From NCBI GenBank assembly GCA_001768565.1, contig MEOE01000028.1, positions 124,001 to 188,000 on the forward strand: 64,000 bases of DNA, read 5' to 3'. The notes below the pieces were generated by a model. It was not told the origin of the DNA and ran no database searches. It saw only the letters and a list, made by a program, of their open reading frames with translations. This DNA comes from Bacteroidetes bacterium GWF2_33_16 (GTDB lineage Bacteria > Bacteroidota > Bacteroidia > Bacteroidales > UBA12077). The position numbers and the translations under genes were made by a program. Shown here piece by piece: positions 25,971 through 35,042 of this stretch; the stretch's first letter is position 1; each line of letters opens with the position of its first letter.

Positions 25971-28262
25971 ATGAATTACAAGCTTATTTCATTTGTTTTT
26001 TTAAGTTTTATCATGCTAAATTATTCATTTGCTCAAAAAAAAGTTGGATTAGTTTTGAGTGGTGGTGGCGCAAAGGGATTTGCTCATATTGGTGTTTTAA
26101 AAGCTCTTGAAGAAAATAATATACCCATTGATTATATTACAGGAACATCAATGGGAGCAATAATTGGTGGATTATATGCTTCTGGGTATAGCCCAAAGGA
26201 AATAGAGGAATTAATATTATCTGAGGATTCAAAAAGATGGGCGACTGGTATAATCGAGCAACAATATATTTATTATTTTAAGAAAGAACCTGCTAATGCA
26301 GAGATGGTTAATTTTAATATTCAATTTAAAGACAAAGAGGCAAAAGCGCAACTTCCGACCAACCTAATTGCTACGCATCAGCTTGATTTTGCTGCAATGC
26401 AGTTATTTGCCAAAGCAATCTCTACCGCTTGTTATAAATTCGACAGCTTATTTATACCCTTTAGGTGTATTGCTACAGATATTTATAAAAACCAAGCAGT
26501 TGTTTTAAAAAGTGGAGATTTAGGAAAAGCCATAAGAGCTTCCATGACATTCCCCTTTTATTTTAAGCCCATTGAGATTGATAGCGTTCTGTTATTTGAC
26601 GGAGGGATGAAAAACAATTTTCCTCAAGATGTGATGATCGAATCTTTTAATCCCGATTATATTATTGGTAGCAAAACTACAAGTAATTCTCTTAAACCTG
26701 ATCCCGACGATATTTTTGTTCAGTTAGAAAACATGTTAATGAGCAAAATTGATTTTGATTTGCCTCAAAATGGTATTCTTGTTGAATCAAAATTCGAAGA
26801 TATTAGCCTACTTGACTTTGATAAAACGGAATTCATTATTCAAATCGGTTATGATAATACATTAAAACTTATTGATAGTATTCAAGCATTAATTCAAATT
26901 AAATCAGACACCATAGTATTATCTAAAAAGAGAGAAGAATTTAAAAACAAAAGTAAAGATCTTATTTTCAGAGATATTTTTATAAAAGGATTAGATAACA
27001 ACGAAAAAAAGTTTGTTATTAATAGTATTTATAGAAAAGATACAATTTTCAACATTTTTGATTTTAAGAGAGAATATTTTAAGCTATTAGCTGATGGTAC
27101 AATATCTTCAATAATTCCTGAAGCCCGGTATAATAGTAAAACATCTTTTTACGATTTGTTTTTAAGTATTAAAGAAAAAAGCAGTTTTAATGCTGGTATT
27201 GGAGCCAATATTTCGTCGAATGCAATTAATCAGGGCTTTGTAAGCCTGGAGTCAAATCAACTTGGATTATTTTCTCGAATATTTAATTTAAATATTTCCT
27301 TTGGGAGATTATATAGTTCATTGCAGCTAAAGGCAAGAGCTGATTTTGCAACAAAAATACCTATTGGCGTGTCTGCTTATTATACAATTAACAGATGGAA
27401 TTATTACACTAGTAATTCTGAGCCAGCATTCGAAGATGTAAGAAATCCGTATTTAATTAAAAACGAAAACAATATTAAGGTTAACTTTTTTACTCCAATA
27501 AAAACCACGGGATTATTTAGAATTTCTGCAGCATATGGAGACGTTAAAGATGAATATTACCAGATTATGCATTTTCTAAAATCTGACACGGCAGATATTA
27601 CAAATTTCAGCTATTTTAATTTTCAGGTTGCTTTCGAAAGAAACACATTAAATTATAAGCAATATCCAACACAGGGTGTTTTTCAAAATATAAGTATAAA
27701 TTATCTTTTTGGTAATGAAAGTTTTATTCCCGGATCAACATCAATTACAGATGCAATAATAAAACAGAAACATAATTGGTATAATATTCGTTTTACCCAC
27801 GACAAATATCTTAAATTTGGCAAACGAATTTCTTTTGGATATTACCTTGAGGCGGCGTATTCAAATATGGATTTTTTTAGTAATTATACCTCTACGATTT
27901 TAAATGCTAATGATTTTCAACCAACGCCGCAGAGCAAAACGCTATTTATAAATTCTTATAGATCACATTCATTTTTAGCTGTAGGTATTAAACCAATTAT
28001 ATTTTTAACCAACGATATTCATCTAAGGGCCGAAATATATGGAATGGTGCCATATCAAAAAATTTTGTTCGATGAGAGCAATAAGGCCTATTATGATATA
28101 AGCCTAAATAATCCAACGGTTCTTGCAAATGCAGCAATAGTGTATCAAACCATATTAGGTCCAGCCAGTTTAAGTATTAATTATTATGATAAATTGGACA
28201 AGAAGTTTTATTTTGTATTTAATTTTGGATATATATTATTTAATAAAAAAGGTAACGATTAA
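25971..28262 (+). CDS. Patatin-like phospholipase with outer-membrane barrel
   Basis: 763 residues with a signal peptide (ending FAQ near residue 22). The patatin domain (about 25-230) has the oxyanion loop SGGGAKGFAHIGVL, the nucleophile elbow GTSMG with Ser60, and the catalytic Asp210 in LLFDGGMKNNFP. A POTRA-like section (about 310-370) and a C-terminal Omp85-like barrel (about 390-763, strands ending in YFVFNFGYILF) follow. This matches the PlpD-type autotransporter plan in which the barrel exports the lipase; Bacteroidota homologues are common. Lipid substrate unknown. It may be cotranscribed with the flippase 12 bp downstream. Confidence 0.92.
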   Translation: MNYKLISFVFLSFIMLNYSFAQKKVGLVLSGGGAKGFAHIGVLKALEENNIPIDYITGTSMGAIIGGLYASGYSPKEIEELILSEDSKRWATGIIEQQYIYYFKKEPANAEMVNFNIQFKDKEAKAQLPTNLIATHQLDFAAMQLFAKAISTACYKFDSLFIPFRCIATDIYKNQAVVLKSGDLGKAIRASMTFPFYFKPIEIDSVLLFDGGMKNNFPQDVMIESFNPDYIIGSKTTSNSLKPDPDDIFVQLENMLMSKIDFDLPQNGILVESKFEDISLLDFDKTEFIIQIGYDNTLKLIDSIQALIQIKSDTIVLSKKREEFKNKSKDLIFRDIFIKGLDNNEKKFVINSIYRKDTIFNIFDFKREYFKLLADGTISSIIPEARYNSKTSFYDLFLSIKEKSSFNAGIGANISSNAINQGFVSLESNQLGLFSRIFNLNISFGRLYSSLQLKARADFATKIPIGVSAYYTINRWNYYTSNSEPAFEDVRNPYLIKNENNIKVNFFTPIKTTGLFRISAAYGDVKDEYYQIMHFLKSDTADITNFSYFNFQVAFERNTLNYKQYPTQGVFQNISINYLFGNESFIPGSTSITDAIIKQKHNWYNIRFTHDKYLKFGKRISFGYYLEAAYSNMDFFSNYTSTILNANDFQPTPQSKTLFINSYRSHSFLAVGIKPIIFLTNDIHLRAEIYGMVPYQKILFDESNKAYYDISLNNPTVLANAAIVYQTILGPASLSINYYDKLDKKFYFVFNFGYILFNKKGND

Positions 28263-28274
28263 TTCTAAGAAAAA

Positions 28275-29741
28275 TTGAATCAGATTAAACGACTCGCTGG
28301 ACAAACGATTATATACGGTTTTGGAACAATTGCTCCAAGAATATTAAATTTTCTGTTATTAACACCACTTTATACACGTATTTTTTTGAAAAGTGAGTAT
28401 GGCGTATTTACCGAATTATACGCATATATAGTATTTCTGTTGGTAATTCTTACCTATGGAATGGAAACCGGATTTTTTCGATTTGCAAAGAGCGAAAAAG
28501 ACTTTAGAACGGTATACAGCACAAGCCTTATAACATTGTTTACAACCTCATTAATTTTTGTTGTGTTTACTTCTATTTTTTCACATCAATTAGCATCTGC
28601 AATTGATTATGAACACAATGCAAATTTTATTCGATGGTTTTGCATTATAGTAAGCATCGATGCTTTTACATCGATTCCATTCGCAAAGCTCAGATATGAG
28701 GGGAAAGCAAAAAAATTTGGACTTCTAAAAATCGTAAATGTATTGGTTAATATTGGATTTAATGCCATATTCTTTATGGTGTTTCCTTTGATTTATAAGA
28801 ATAATCCAGAGCTATTAAAATATGTTTATAATCCTGAATTAGGCGTTGGCTATGTATTTATTGCCAATTTAATTGCAAGTTTGGTTACGCTGCTACTATT
28901 AATACCCGATATATTTAGTTTTAAAATAAGATATGATTTTGAACTAATAAAAAGAATGATGGTTTATTCTTTTCCATTGCTAATTGTTGGTATTGCAGGA
29001 ACAATAAACGAGGTATTAGACAAAATACTAATGAAACATCTTGTTCAAGATCCTTCAACAGCCCTTGAGCAGGTAGGTGTTTATGGTGCAAATTATAAGC
29101 TGGCAGTACTCATGACAATATTTATACAGATGTTCAGATATGCCGCCGAACCCTATTTCTTCTCTCGTATGGATGATAAAAATGCAAAGGAACAGTATGC
29201 AACTATTATGAAATATTTTATAATTATCGGTTTGTTCATATTTTTAGGTGTTATGCTTTATATTGATATTTTTAAGCACTTTATTGGTACCGAATTTCAT
29301 TCCGGTTTAAAAATTGTTCCAATTATTTTGCTTGCCAATCTATTTTTGGGTATTCTTTATAATCAATCAATGTGGTATAAATTAACCAACCTTACTAAAT
29401 ACGGCGCTATGATTTCATTAATTGGTGCAGCAATTACAATTATTTTAAATATTTTACTTGTTCCTGTTTTTGGTTATATGGGCGCAGCCTGGGCAACACT
29501 TATTTGTTATACATCCATGATTATTGTTACTTACTTTATGGGTCAGAAATACTATAAAATTAATTACGACCTAAAAAATATTAGTATATATTTTGCAGTT
29601 GCTATTGTTATATATATGGTAAATAGATTATTGGCAATTGATTCCTTTAATTTGCAACTAATTGTTAGTACTATATTTGTAATGATTTATGCCCTATTTA
29701 TTTATAAAAAAGAAGATGTTTTAATGATTTTTAACAAATAG
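28275..29741 (+). CDS. Polysaccharide flippase (MATE/MOP superfamily)
   Basis: 488 residues with about 14 hydrophobic helices; the N-terminus NQIKRLAGQTIIYGFGTIAP then RILNFLLLTPLYTRIF is the classic Wzx/oligosaccharide-flippase start. It would flip lipid-linked glycans across the inner membrane. The start codon is TTG at 28275, chosen because no ATG or GTG precedes the conserved region. No glycosyltransferase cluster is present, so the substrate is unknown; peptidoglycan or surface-glycan precursors are possible. It is 12 bp after the patatin gene. Confidence 0.88.
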   Translation: MNQIKRLAGQTIIYGFGTIAPRILNFLLLTPLYTRIFLKSEYGVFTELYAYIVFLLVILTYGMETGFFRFAKSEKDFRTVYSTSLITLFTTSLIFVVFTSIFSHQLASAIDYEHNANFIRWFCIIVSIDAFTSIPFAKLRYEGKAKKFGLLKIVNVLVNIGFNAIFFMVFPLIYKNNPELLKYVYNPELGVGYVFIANLIASLVTLLLLIPDIFSFKIRYDFELIKRMMVYSFPLLIVGIAGTINEVLDKILMKHLVQDPSTALEQVGVYGANYKLAVLMTIFIQMFRYAAEPYFFSRMDDKNAKEQYATIMKYFIIIGLFIFLGVMLYIDIFKHFIGTEFHSGLKIVPIILLANLFLGILYNQSMWYKLTNLTKYGAMISLIGAAITIILNILLVPVFGYMGAAWATLICYTSMIIVTYFMGQKYYKINYDLKNISIYFAVAIVIYMVNRLLAIDSFNLQLIVSTIFVMIYALFIYKKEDVLMIFNK

Positions 29742-29778
29742 GATAGCATTATAATTATAATAGTAACCGTATAATTCA

Positions 29779-29786
29779 TAAGTTTG
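29779..29786 (+). promoter_or_regulatory. Candidate -7 promoter element of the dut operon
   Basis: TAAGTTTG matches TAnnTTTG and ends 20 bp upstream of the dut ATG at 29807. A -33 TTTG is not evident. Confidence 0.4.
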
Positions 29787-29806
29787 AATTTTTAAAACAA
29801 CAAATA

Positions 29807-30241
29807 ATGGAAGTAAAAATTATTAATAAATCAAATAACCCATTGCCAGAATATGGTACTGAGCATGCTGCAGGAATGGACTTGCGCTCTTTTTTAGCAA
29901 GCCCGGTTACTCTTAAACCATTAGAAAGATTATTAATTCCTACTGGACTTTTTATTGAACTCCCTATAGGTTATGAAGCTCAAATAAGACCTCGTAGTGG
30001 TTTGGCTTTAAAAAAAGGATTAACTGTTCTAAATACACCTGGCACAATCGATGCTGATTATCGCGGAGAAATAGGTGTTATATTAATTAATCTTTCAAAT
30101 ATGGATGTTATTATCGAATCGGGCGAAAGAATTTGTCAGATGGTAATATCAAAACACGAACATGTTTTATTAAATGATGTAAATGATCTCTCGCAAACTG
30201 AACGAGGCGCTAGAGGATTTGGTAGTACTGGTACAAAATAA
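29807..30241 (+). CDS. dut: dUTP diphosphatase
   Basis: 144 residues, normal for trimeric dUTPases. All five motifs are visible: [40 protein letters not shown] and [10 protein letters not shown]. It hydrolyses dUTP to dUMP and pyrophosphate, keeping uracil out of DNA and feeding dTMP synthesis. First gene of a run with the TPR protein, DUF4292 lipoprotein and EnvC-like protein, an order conserved in many Bacteroidota. Confidence 0.97.
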   Translation: MEVKIINKSNNPLPEYGTEHAAGMDLRSFLASPVTLKPLERLLIPTGLFIELPIGYEAQIRPRSGLALKKGLTVLNTPGTIDADYRGEIGVILINLSNMDVIIESGERICQMVISKHEHVLLNDVNDLSQTERGARGFGSTGTK

Positions 30242-30291
30242 TTTATGCTTTAAGCATATTTAATAATCTCCGGATTGAAAATAATTTAACT

Positions 30292-32049
30292 ATGATCTTT
30301 ATAAGGATAAATAATAAGCATAAGCTTTTACTACAAGTAATTTTAGTTTTTTTACTGATTATTTTTCAAACATCTTGTGTTACAAAAAAAACTACAACGC
30401 AGGAAAAATCTGTGGGCAAAAAAACAATCTCAACAAAAAATACCGATCAATATTATTATACATTTCTGGAGGCTAATCGTCAAAAGCTTTTGGGTGATTT
30501 AAAATCAGCATTAATATTATTTAATCAGTGTATTGTACTAAATCCTGAATCATCAGCGAGTATGCATGAAATAGCTCAAATAAATGGAGCGCTTAATAAT
30601 TATGAATTAGCTGTCAAATACGCAAAAATGGCTATTCTGCACAATCCTGAGAATAAATGGTATTACTTTACTCTTGCTGAGTTATATATTAGCACACAGA
30701 ATTATGAAAAAGCTGCTGAAACATACGAAGAAATTCGAAAAATAGAACCCAATAATTACGAAGTACACTATTATCTGGCAATGCTTTATAAGCAATTAAA
30801 TAAAAATAATGAAGCTTTAAAATTATTTATCGAACTAGAAGATAAGATCGGAATTAATGAAAATATCTCTATAAATAAACAGCAGATATATTTACTACAA
30901 GGCAATAGAACGAAAGCATATGACGAAATAAACAAACTGATAAATCATTTTCCAGGAGAAGCGAAATATTACGGAATATTAGCCGAAATGTATACAAGGG
31001 ACAATCTTTTTTTAAAAGCTGAAGAGAACTATAAATTGTTATTCGATATAGATAGCATTAATCCTTATGGACAGTTGTCTATAGTTGATTATTACAGAAA
31101 AAAAATGGATTATGATAATGCATTTTTAACTATTGATAAGATTATTGAAAATGATCTAACAGAGTTCAATTCAAAAGTTTTGACATTGGCCTCATTGCTC
31201 AATTCGCCAAAAGAATTTAGTTTATTTAGCGATAAAATAGAAAAGAGTTTGCTAAAACTCAAGGAAAAGTATAGCTCAGAAAAAGATGTGTATACTTTAC
31301 TTGCCGACTTTTCAATTAAAAAAAACAACTATAACGACGCGGCCAATCATCTTGAATATATAATCCAGAATTTTGAAAGCAATGATTTTATTTGGGAACA
31401 ACTTATTACTCTGTATAGCGTACAGGGTAAATTTCAATCTATGTATGATAAATCATCAATAGCAATTGATAGTTTTCCGCAAATAGCAAGCTTTTATTTA
31501 TATAATGGAATTTCTGGCCTTCAAATTAATAAAGTTGATGAAGCAATTAGTTCTTTAAATCAGGGATTAAAACTTGTTGAACCTAATAGTGAGCAAGAAA
31601 TCAATATTTTTATATATTTAGCAGAGGCTTATCAGGAAATAAAAAATTACACACAATCTGAATTTTTTTACGAAAAAGTACTAGAAAAACAACCGGACAA
31701 CCTGTTTGCGATAAATAATTATAGCTATTATCTTTCATTACGCGATCAAAAGCTTGAATACGCTGAACAAATTAGCAGAAAAACAGTTGATGCAGAACCT
31801 GAAAATTCAACATATCTAGATACTTATGCATGGATTTTATTTAAGCTGGGTAGATATCAAGATGCCTTATATTTTATTAAAAAGGCCTATGATTATGGAG
31901 GTTATCAAAACGATGTGATTGTTGAGCACTACGGCGATATTTTATTTAAAACCAAGAATATTACTGAGGCATTGAAAATGTGGGAACTATCAAAAATGCT
32001 TGGAAACAAAAGCCTTGAGCTTTTAGATAAAATTGAAAAAAACAAATAA
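30292..32049 (+). CDS. Tetratricopeptide-repeat lipoprotein
   Basis: 585 residues. A hydrophobic N-terminus ends at Cys29 (FQTSC), consistent with a lipoprotein. From residue about 50 onward it is a superhelix of TPR units (for example YELAVKYAKMAILHNPENKW, YFTLAELYISTQNYEKAAET, FFYEKVLEKQPDNLFAINNY), about 12-14 repeats in total. TPR lipoproteins of this sort act as scaffolds; the position between dut and the DUF4292/EnvC pair is widely kept in Bacteroidota and suggests an envelope or cell-wall role. No enzyme motif is seen. The next gene starts 8 bp after the stop. Confidence 0.88.
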   Translation: MIFIRINNKHKLLLQVILVFLLIIFQTSCVTKKTTTQEKSVGKKTISTKNTDQYYYTFLEANRQKLLGDLKSALILFNQCIVLNPESSASMHEIAQINGALNNYELAVKYAKMAILHNPENKWYYFTLAELYISTQNYEKAAETYEEIRKIEPNNYEVHYYLAMLYKQLNKNNEALKLFIELEDKIGINENISINKQQIYLLQGNRTKAYDEINKLINHFPGEAKYYGILAEMYTRDNLFLKAEENYKLLFDIDSINPYGQLSIVDYYRKKMDYDNAFLTIDKIIENDLTEFNSKVLTLASLLNSPKEFSLFSDKIEKSLLKLKEKYSSEKDVYTLLADFSIKKNNYNDAANHLEYIIQNFESNDFIWEQLITLYSVQGKFQSMYDKSSIAIDSFPQIASFYLYNGISGLQINKVDEAISSLNQGLKLVEPNSEQEINIFIYLAEAYQEIKNYTQSEFFYEKVLEKQPDNLFAINNYSYYLSLRDQKLEYAEQISRKTVDAEPENSTYLDTYAWILFKLGRYQDALYFIKKAYDYGGYQNDVIVEHYGDILFKTKNITEALKMWELSKMLGNKSLELLDKIEKNK

Positions 32050-32057
32050 GAATAGAC

Positions 32058-32855
32058 ATGAAGTTTTTATATAAAATATTATTTTGGTTAGTTTGTTCAT
32101 GTGGATTATTACAAAGTTGTTCTGTTCAAAAAACAGTGATAGATAATTCAGAAAAAGTAATAAACAACTCTGAATTAATAAAAAACCTTAATATCATTGA
32201 ATTAGAATCTCAACAAATTGTGATTAAAGGATCTAAAATTTCTATTGACGACAATTCCGGATTTACTAATCTCAGAGCTAATATTATAATAATAAAAGAT
32301 TCTGCGATTCTTGTTTCTATTTCTAATTCATTAGGTATAGAGATTACACGAGCATTAATATTGCCCGATAGTATTAAGGTTTTAGATAGGATAAATAAAA
32401 CCTATTTAGAAGAGGGATACCCCGAACTTGAAAAAAGATTTTCTATTGCCTTAGATTTTTTCCAAATACAGAGCATAATACTTGGAGATTATATGTCAGT
32501 TATAAAAAACAATGTAAATTCTGAGAACAAATTGAAATCAGAGCAAGGAAATTATAAAATAATAGACAATTATAAAATAGGTATTAATGATCGGATTGAA
32601 ACAGTATTGATAATTGATCAAAACCATTTTTTTATAAATAGAGCAACAATTTTATTCGAAAAAAAGAAACAAGAATACGATATAGTATATAGTGATTATT
32701 TTAAAATTGAAAATTCGTTATTTCCTGGTTTGTTGGAAATAGAATATAAAAAGAATAAGGAAAATATTAAATTAGCGATTCAAAACAAGAATATTAGATT
32801 TGAACCTACCCGCAAAATGATGATTGATGTACCAGCTAGCTATGAACTTAAATGA
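32058..32855 (+). CDS. DUF4292 family lipoprotein
   Basis: 265 residues with a lipobox at Cys21 (GLLQSC). The body has the beta-rich, LolA/LolB-like character of DUF4292: alternating strands such as QQIVIKGSKISIDDNSGF, and FTNLRANIIIIKDSAILVS. It lies in the conserved order TPR - DUF4292 - EnvC. LolA/LolB-like folds bind lipid acyl chains, so a lipoprotein- or lipid-handling role is possible, but this is inference; no function has been shown as far as I know. Confidence 0.8.
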   Translation: MKFLYKILFWLVCSCGLLQSCSVQKTVIDNSEKVINNSELIKNLNIIELESQQIVIKGSKISIDDNSGFTNLRANIIIIKDSAILVSISNSLGIEITRALILPDSIKVLDRINKTYLEEGYPELEKRFSIALDFFQIQSIILGDYMSVIKNNVNSENKLKSEQGNYKIIDNYKIGINDRIETVLIIDQNHFFINRATILFEKKKQEYDIVYSDYFKIENSLFPGLLEIEYKKNKENIKLAIQNKNIRFEPTRKMMIDVPASYELK

Positions 32856-32865
32856 AAAGTAAATT

Positions 32866-34065
32866 ATGCTAATTAATTTTTTCCAGAATAAAATTTTATT
32901 AATTGTATTTTTAATAAGCATTTCAAATGTTTGTTTGGGGCAAAATAGACAAGACCTGGAGCAAAAAAGAATTAAAACAGAGGAAGAAATTAAGTTATCT
33001 AATCAAATTTTAACAGAAACGGCACAATCAAAGGTTGCAGGAATAAATAGATTACTCGTTATAAAAAAACGCATAATACTTCGTGAGCAGTTAATTAGTG
33101 ATATCACAAACCAGATTACGTTAATTGAAAAACAAATAAATGAAAAAAATGAGTTAATAAATAAACTTGAGATAGAAATAAAACTTTTAAAAGAGGAATA
33201 TGCCAAACTTATTTATTTTGCATATAAAAACAGAAGCAATTACGATAAAATTATGTTTATCCTTGCTGCTAGCGATTTTAACCAAGCTTATAGAAGAATT
33301 AAATATATACAACAATATACAAATTACAGACAAAAACAAGCTGTACAAATTGTCTATAAACAGAAAGAACTCGAATACGAAATAAATTCTTTAAAAGATA
33401 AAAAGAATGAAAAAGTACAACTGCTTTCTGAAAAAGAAAAGGAAAAGCTTCAGTTAAGTTCCGAGCAAATTAAGGAAAACCAAGAAGTAATTAATTTAAA
33501 GAAAAGAGAAAAGGAATTAAAAAGGAAAATTGAAGATTATAAAAGAGCAATGAACAAGCTGGAAACAGAAATTGCTGAACTTATTGCTCGCGAAATTGAG
33601 GAGAAGAAAAAATCTAAAGGGATATCCCTCTCAGAAGAAGCAATTTCTAGTGGTTTTAAAAATTCAAGGGGAAAGCTTGACTGGCCAATAGATAAAGGAA
33701 TGATAATTCGCGAATTCGGTGAAAGTAATCATCCTGTTTTAAAGGGTATTTTGATAAATAATGAAGGAATTGATATTCGTACATCAAAAGATGAACGTGT
33801 TAAGACGATTTATGAAGGGTTGGTAAAAAAAGTTTTTGCTGTACCTGGAGGAAATATGGCTATTATTATTCGTCATGGTCATTATCTCACCTTGTATTCA
33901 AACATTGTAAACGTTAGAGTTAAACCAGGAGATAAAGTAATAAAAGGACAACATATTGGAGATGTTTATTATACTAAAAACGATGATAATAGCTCTGTGT
34001 TACATTTAAGAATTTATGAAGAAACACAAGTGTTAAATCCGAAAATTTGGTTGTCAAAAAAGTAA
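32866..34065 (+). CDS. EnvC-like murein hydrolase activator (degenerate LytM domain)
   Basis: 399 residues: signal peptide (ending LGQ near 26), a long coiled-coil (about 28-250, rich in K/E) and a C-terminal LytM/M23 domain (about 270-399). In active M23 peptidases a His and Asp of the HxxxD motif bind zinc; here the matching place reads NNEGIDIRTS, so the His is lost, as in EnvC and other activators. EnvC-type proteins do not cut peptidoglycan themselves but switch on amidases at the division septum. Last gene of the dut run. Confidence 0.88.
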   Translation: MLINFFQNKILLIVFLISISNVCLGQNRQDLEQKRIKTEEEIKLSNQILTETAQSKVAGINRLLVIKKRIILREQLISDITNQITLIEKQINEKNELINKLEIEIKLLKEEYAKLIYFAYKNRSNYDKIMFILAASDFNQAYRRIKYIQQYTNYRQKQAVQIVYKQKELEYEINSLKDKKNEKVQLLSEKEKEKLQLSSEQIKENQEVINLKKREKELKRKIEDYKRAMNKLETEIAELIAREIEEKKKSKGISLSEEAISSGFKNSRGKLDWPIDKGMIIREFGESNHPVLKGILINNEGIDIRTSKDERVKTIYEGLVKKVFAVPGGNMAIIIRHGHYLTLYSNIVNVRVKPGDKVIKGQHIGDVYYTKNDDNSSVLHLRIYEETQVLNPKIWLSKK

Positions 34066-34189
34066 AAAAGAAATTAAAAAAGCTATTTTTGAAAATACAA
34101 TAATAAAAACGCAACAAAAAATTGCAAATACAGTATACAATACATAATAATTATATAAGGTCAAAAAAGTGCTAACTCAAGAAGTAAAA

Positions 34190-34588
34190 ATGAAAAAAAG
34201 TATCTTAATTGATTCTAAAATTGAAAACATCAGCTTGGTAGAAAAATTAGTTGATGAAGTTTCTGAAGAAGCCCGGATAAATTCTGAAATATATGGCAAA
34301 ATGCTTATAGCTACTGTTGAAGCTGTAAATAACGCCATTGTTCATGGGAATAAGGAGGACGAATCTAAAACGGTTAATATCGCTTTTTTAATAGAAGAAG
34401 ACGTAATACGTATTTTTGTAGAAGATCAAGGTCCGGGTTTTGGATTTAACAACGTTCCGGATCCAACAATTCCCGAAAACATTGAAAATATTCATGGTAG
34501 AGGGGTTTATTTAATGAAACACCTTGCTGATAATGTCTTATTTCATGGAATAGGAAATAAAGTTGAGTTAATTTTCAACCGCGCATAA
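34190..34588 (+). CDS. RsbW-like ATP-binding protein (GHKL anti-sigma/kinase fold)
   Basis: 132 residues from the ATG at 34190; a GTG at 34169 would add seven. The single HATPase_c_2 domain shows the N box VEAVNNAIVHGNK, G1 VEDQGPGFGF and G2 IHGRGVYLMKHLAD. Proteins of this type, such as RsbW and SpoIIAB, phosphorylate an anti-anti-sigma partner; single-domain versions next to ybeY are common in Bacteroidota. No STAS partner or sigma factor is in this window, so the target is unknown. It is 1 bp from ybeY and clearly cotranscribed. Confidence 0.9.
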   Translation: MKKSILIDSKIENISLVEKLVDEVSEEARINSEIYGKMLIATVEAVNNAIVHGNKEDESKTVNIAFLIEEDVIRIFVEDQGPGFGFNNVPDPTIPENIENIHGRGVYLMKHLADNVLFHGIGNKVELIFNRA

Positions 34589-34589
34589 A

Positions 34590-35015
34590 ATGGCTGTCTT
34601 ATTTTTCAATGAAGATACCAAGCTTAATTTAAAAGGAAAAAGATTACTGAAAAAATGGATTAAAGAATCTGTTTATAACGAAGAAAAAACCTTAGGAAAT
34701 ATAAATTTTATTTTTACATCAGACAAATATCTTCTGGAAATTAATAACAAATACCTTTCTCACAACTACCTCACTGATATTGTTACATTTGATTATTGTG
34801 AAAACAATATAGTTAATGGAGATATTTATATTAGCATTGAAACTGTTAAGAACAATTCATATCGTTTTAACGTTACTTATCTTGAAGAATTAAGGAGAGT
34901 TATTATACATGGGGTGCTTCACCTTATAGGTTATAGTGATTCTGACGAAAAAGAAAAAAAGGAAATGAGAGAAAAGGAAGACTTTTATTTAGCCTTATTA
35001 AAAAATCTTTCATAA
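34590..35015 (+). CDS. ybeY: Endoribonuclease YbeY
   Basis: 141 residues. YbeY is a metal-dependent RNase involved in 16S rRNA 3' maturation and ribosome quality control. The core VIIHGVLHLIGYSDSDEKEK shows two of the three metal-binding histidines (HGVLH); the third, His in the GYDH of E. coli, is replaced by Ser-Asp here. Bacteroidota versions I recall often have Asp or Lys-Asp there, so the change is probably a lineage trait and not a lesion. Located between the RsbW-like gene and mnmG. Confidence 0.9.
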   Translation: MAVLFFNEDTKLNLKGKRLLKKWIKESVYNEEKTLGNINFIFTSDKYLLEINNKYLSHNYLTDIVTFDYCENNIVNGDIYISIETVKNNSYRFNVTYLEELRRVIIHGVLHLIGYSDSDEKEKKEMREKEDFYLALLKNLS

Positions 35016-35042
35016 TTTTCGGACAAATAATAAAACTATGAA

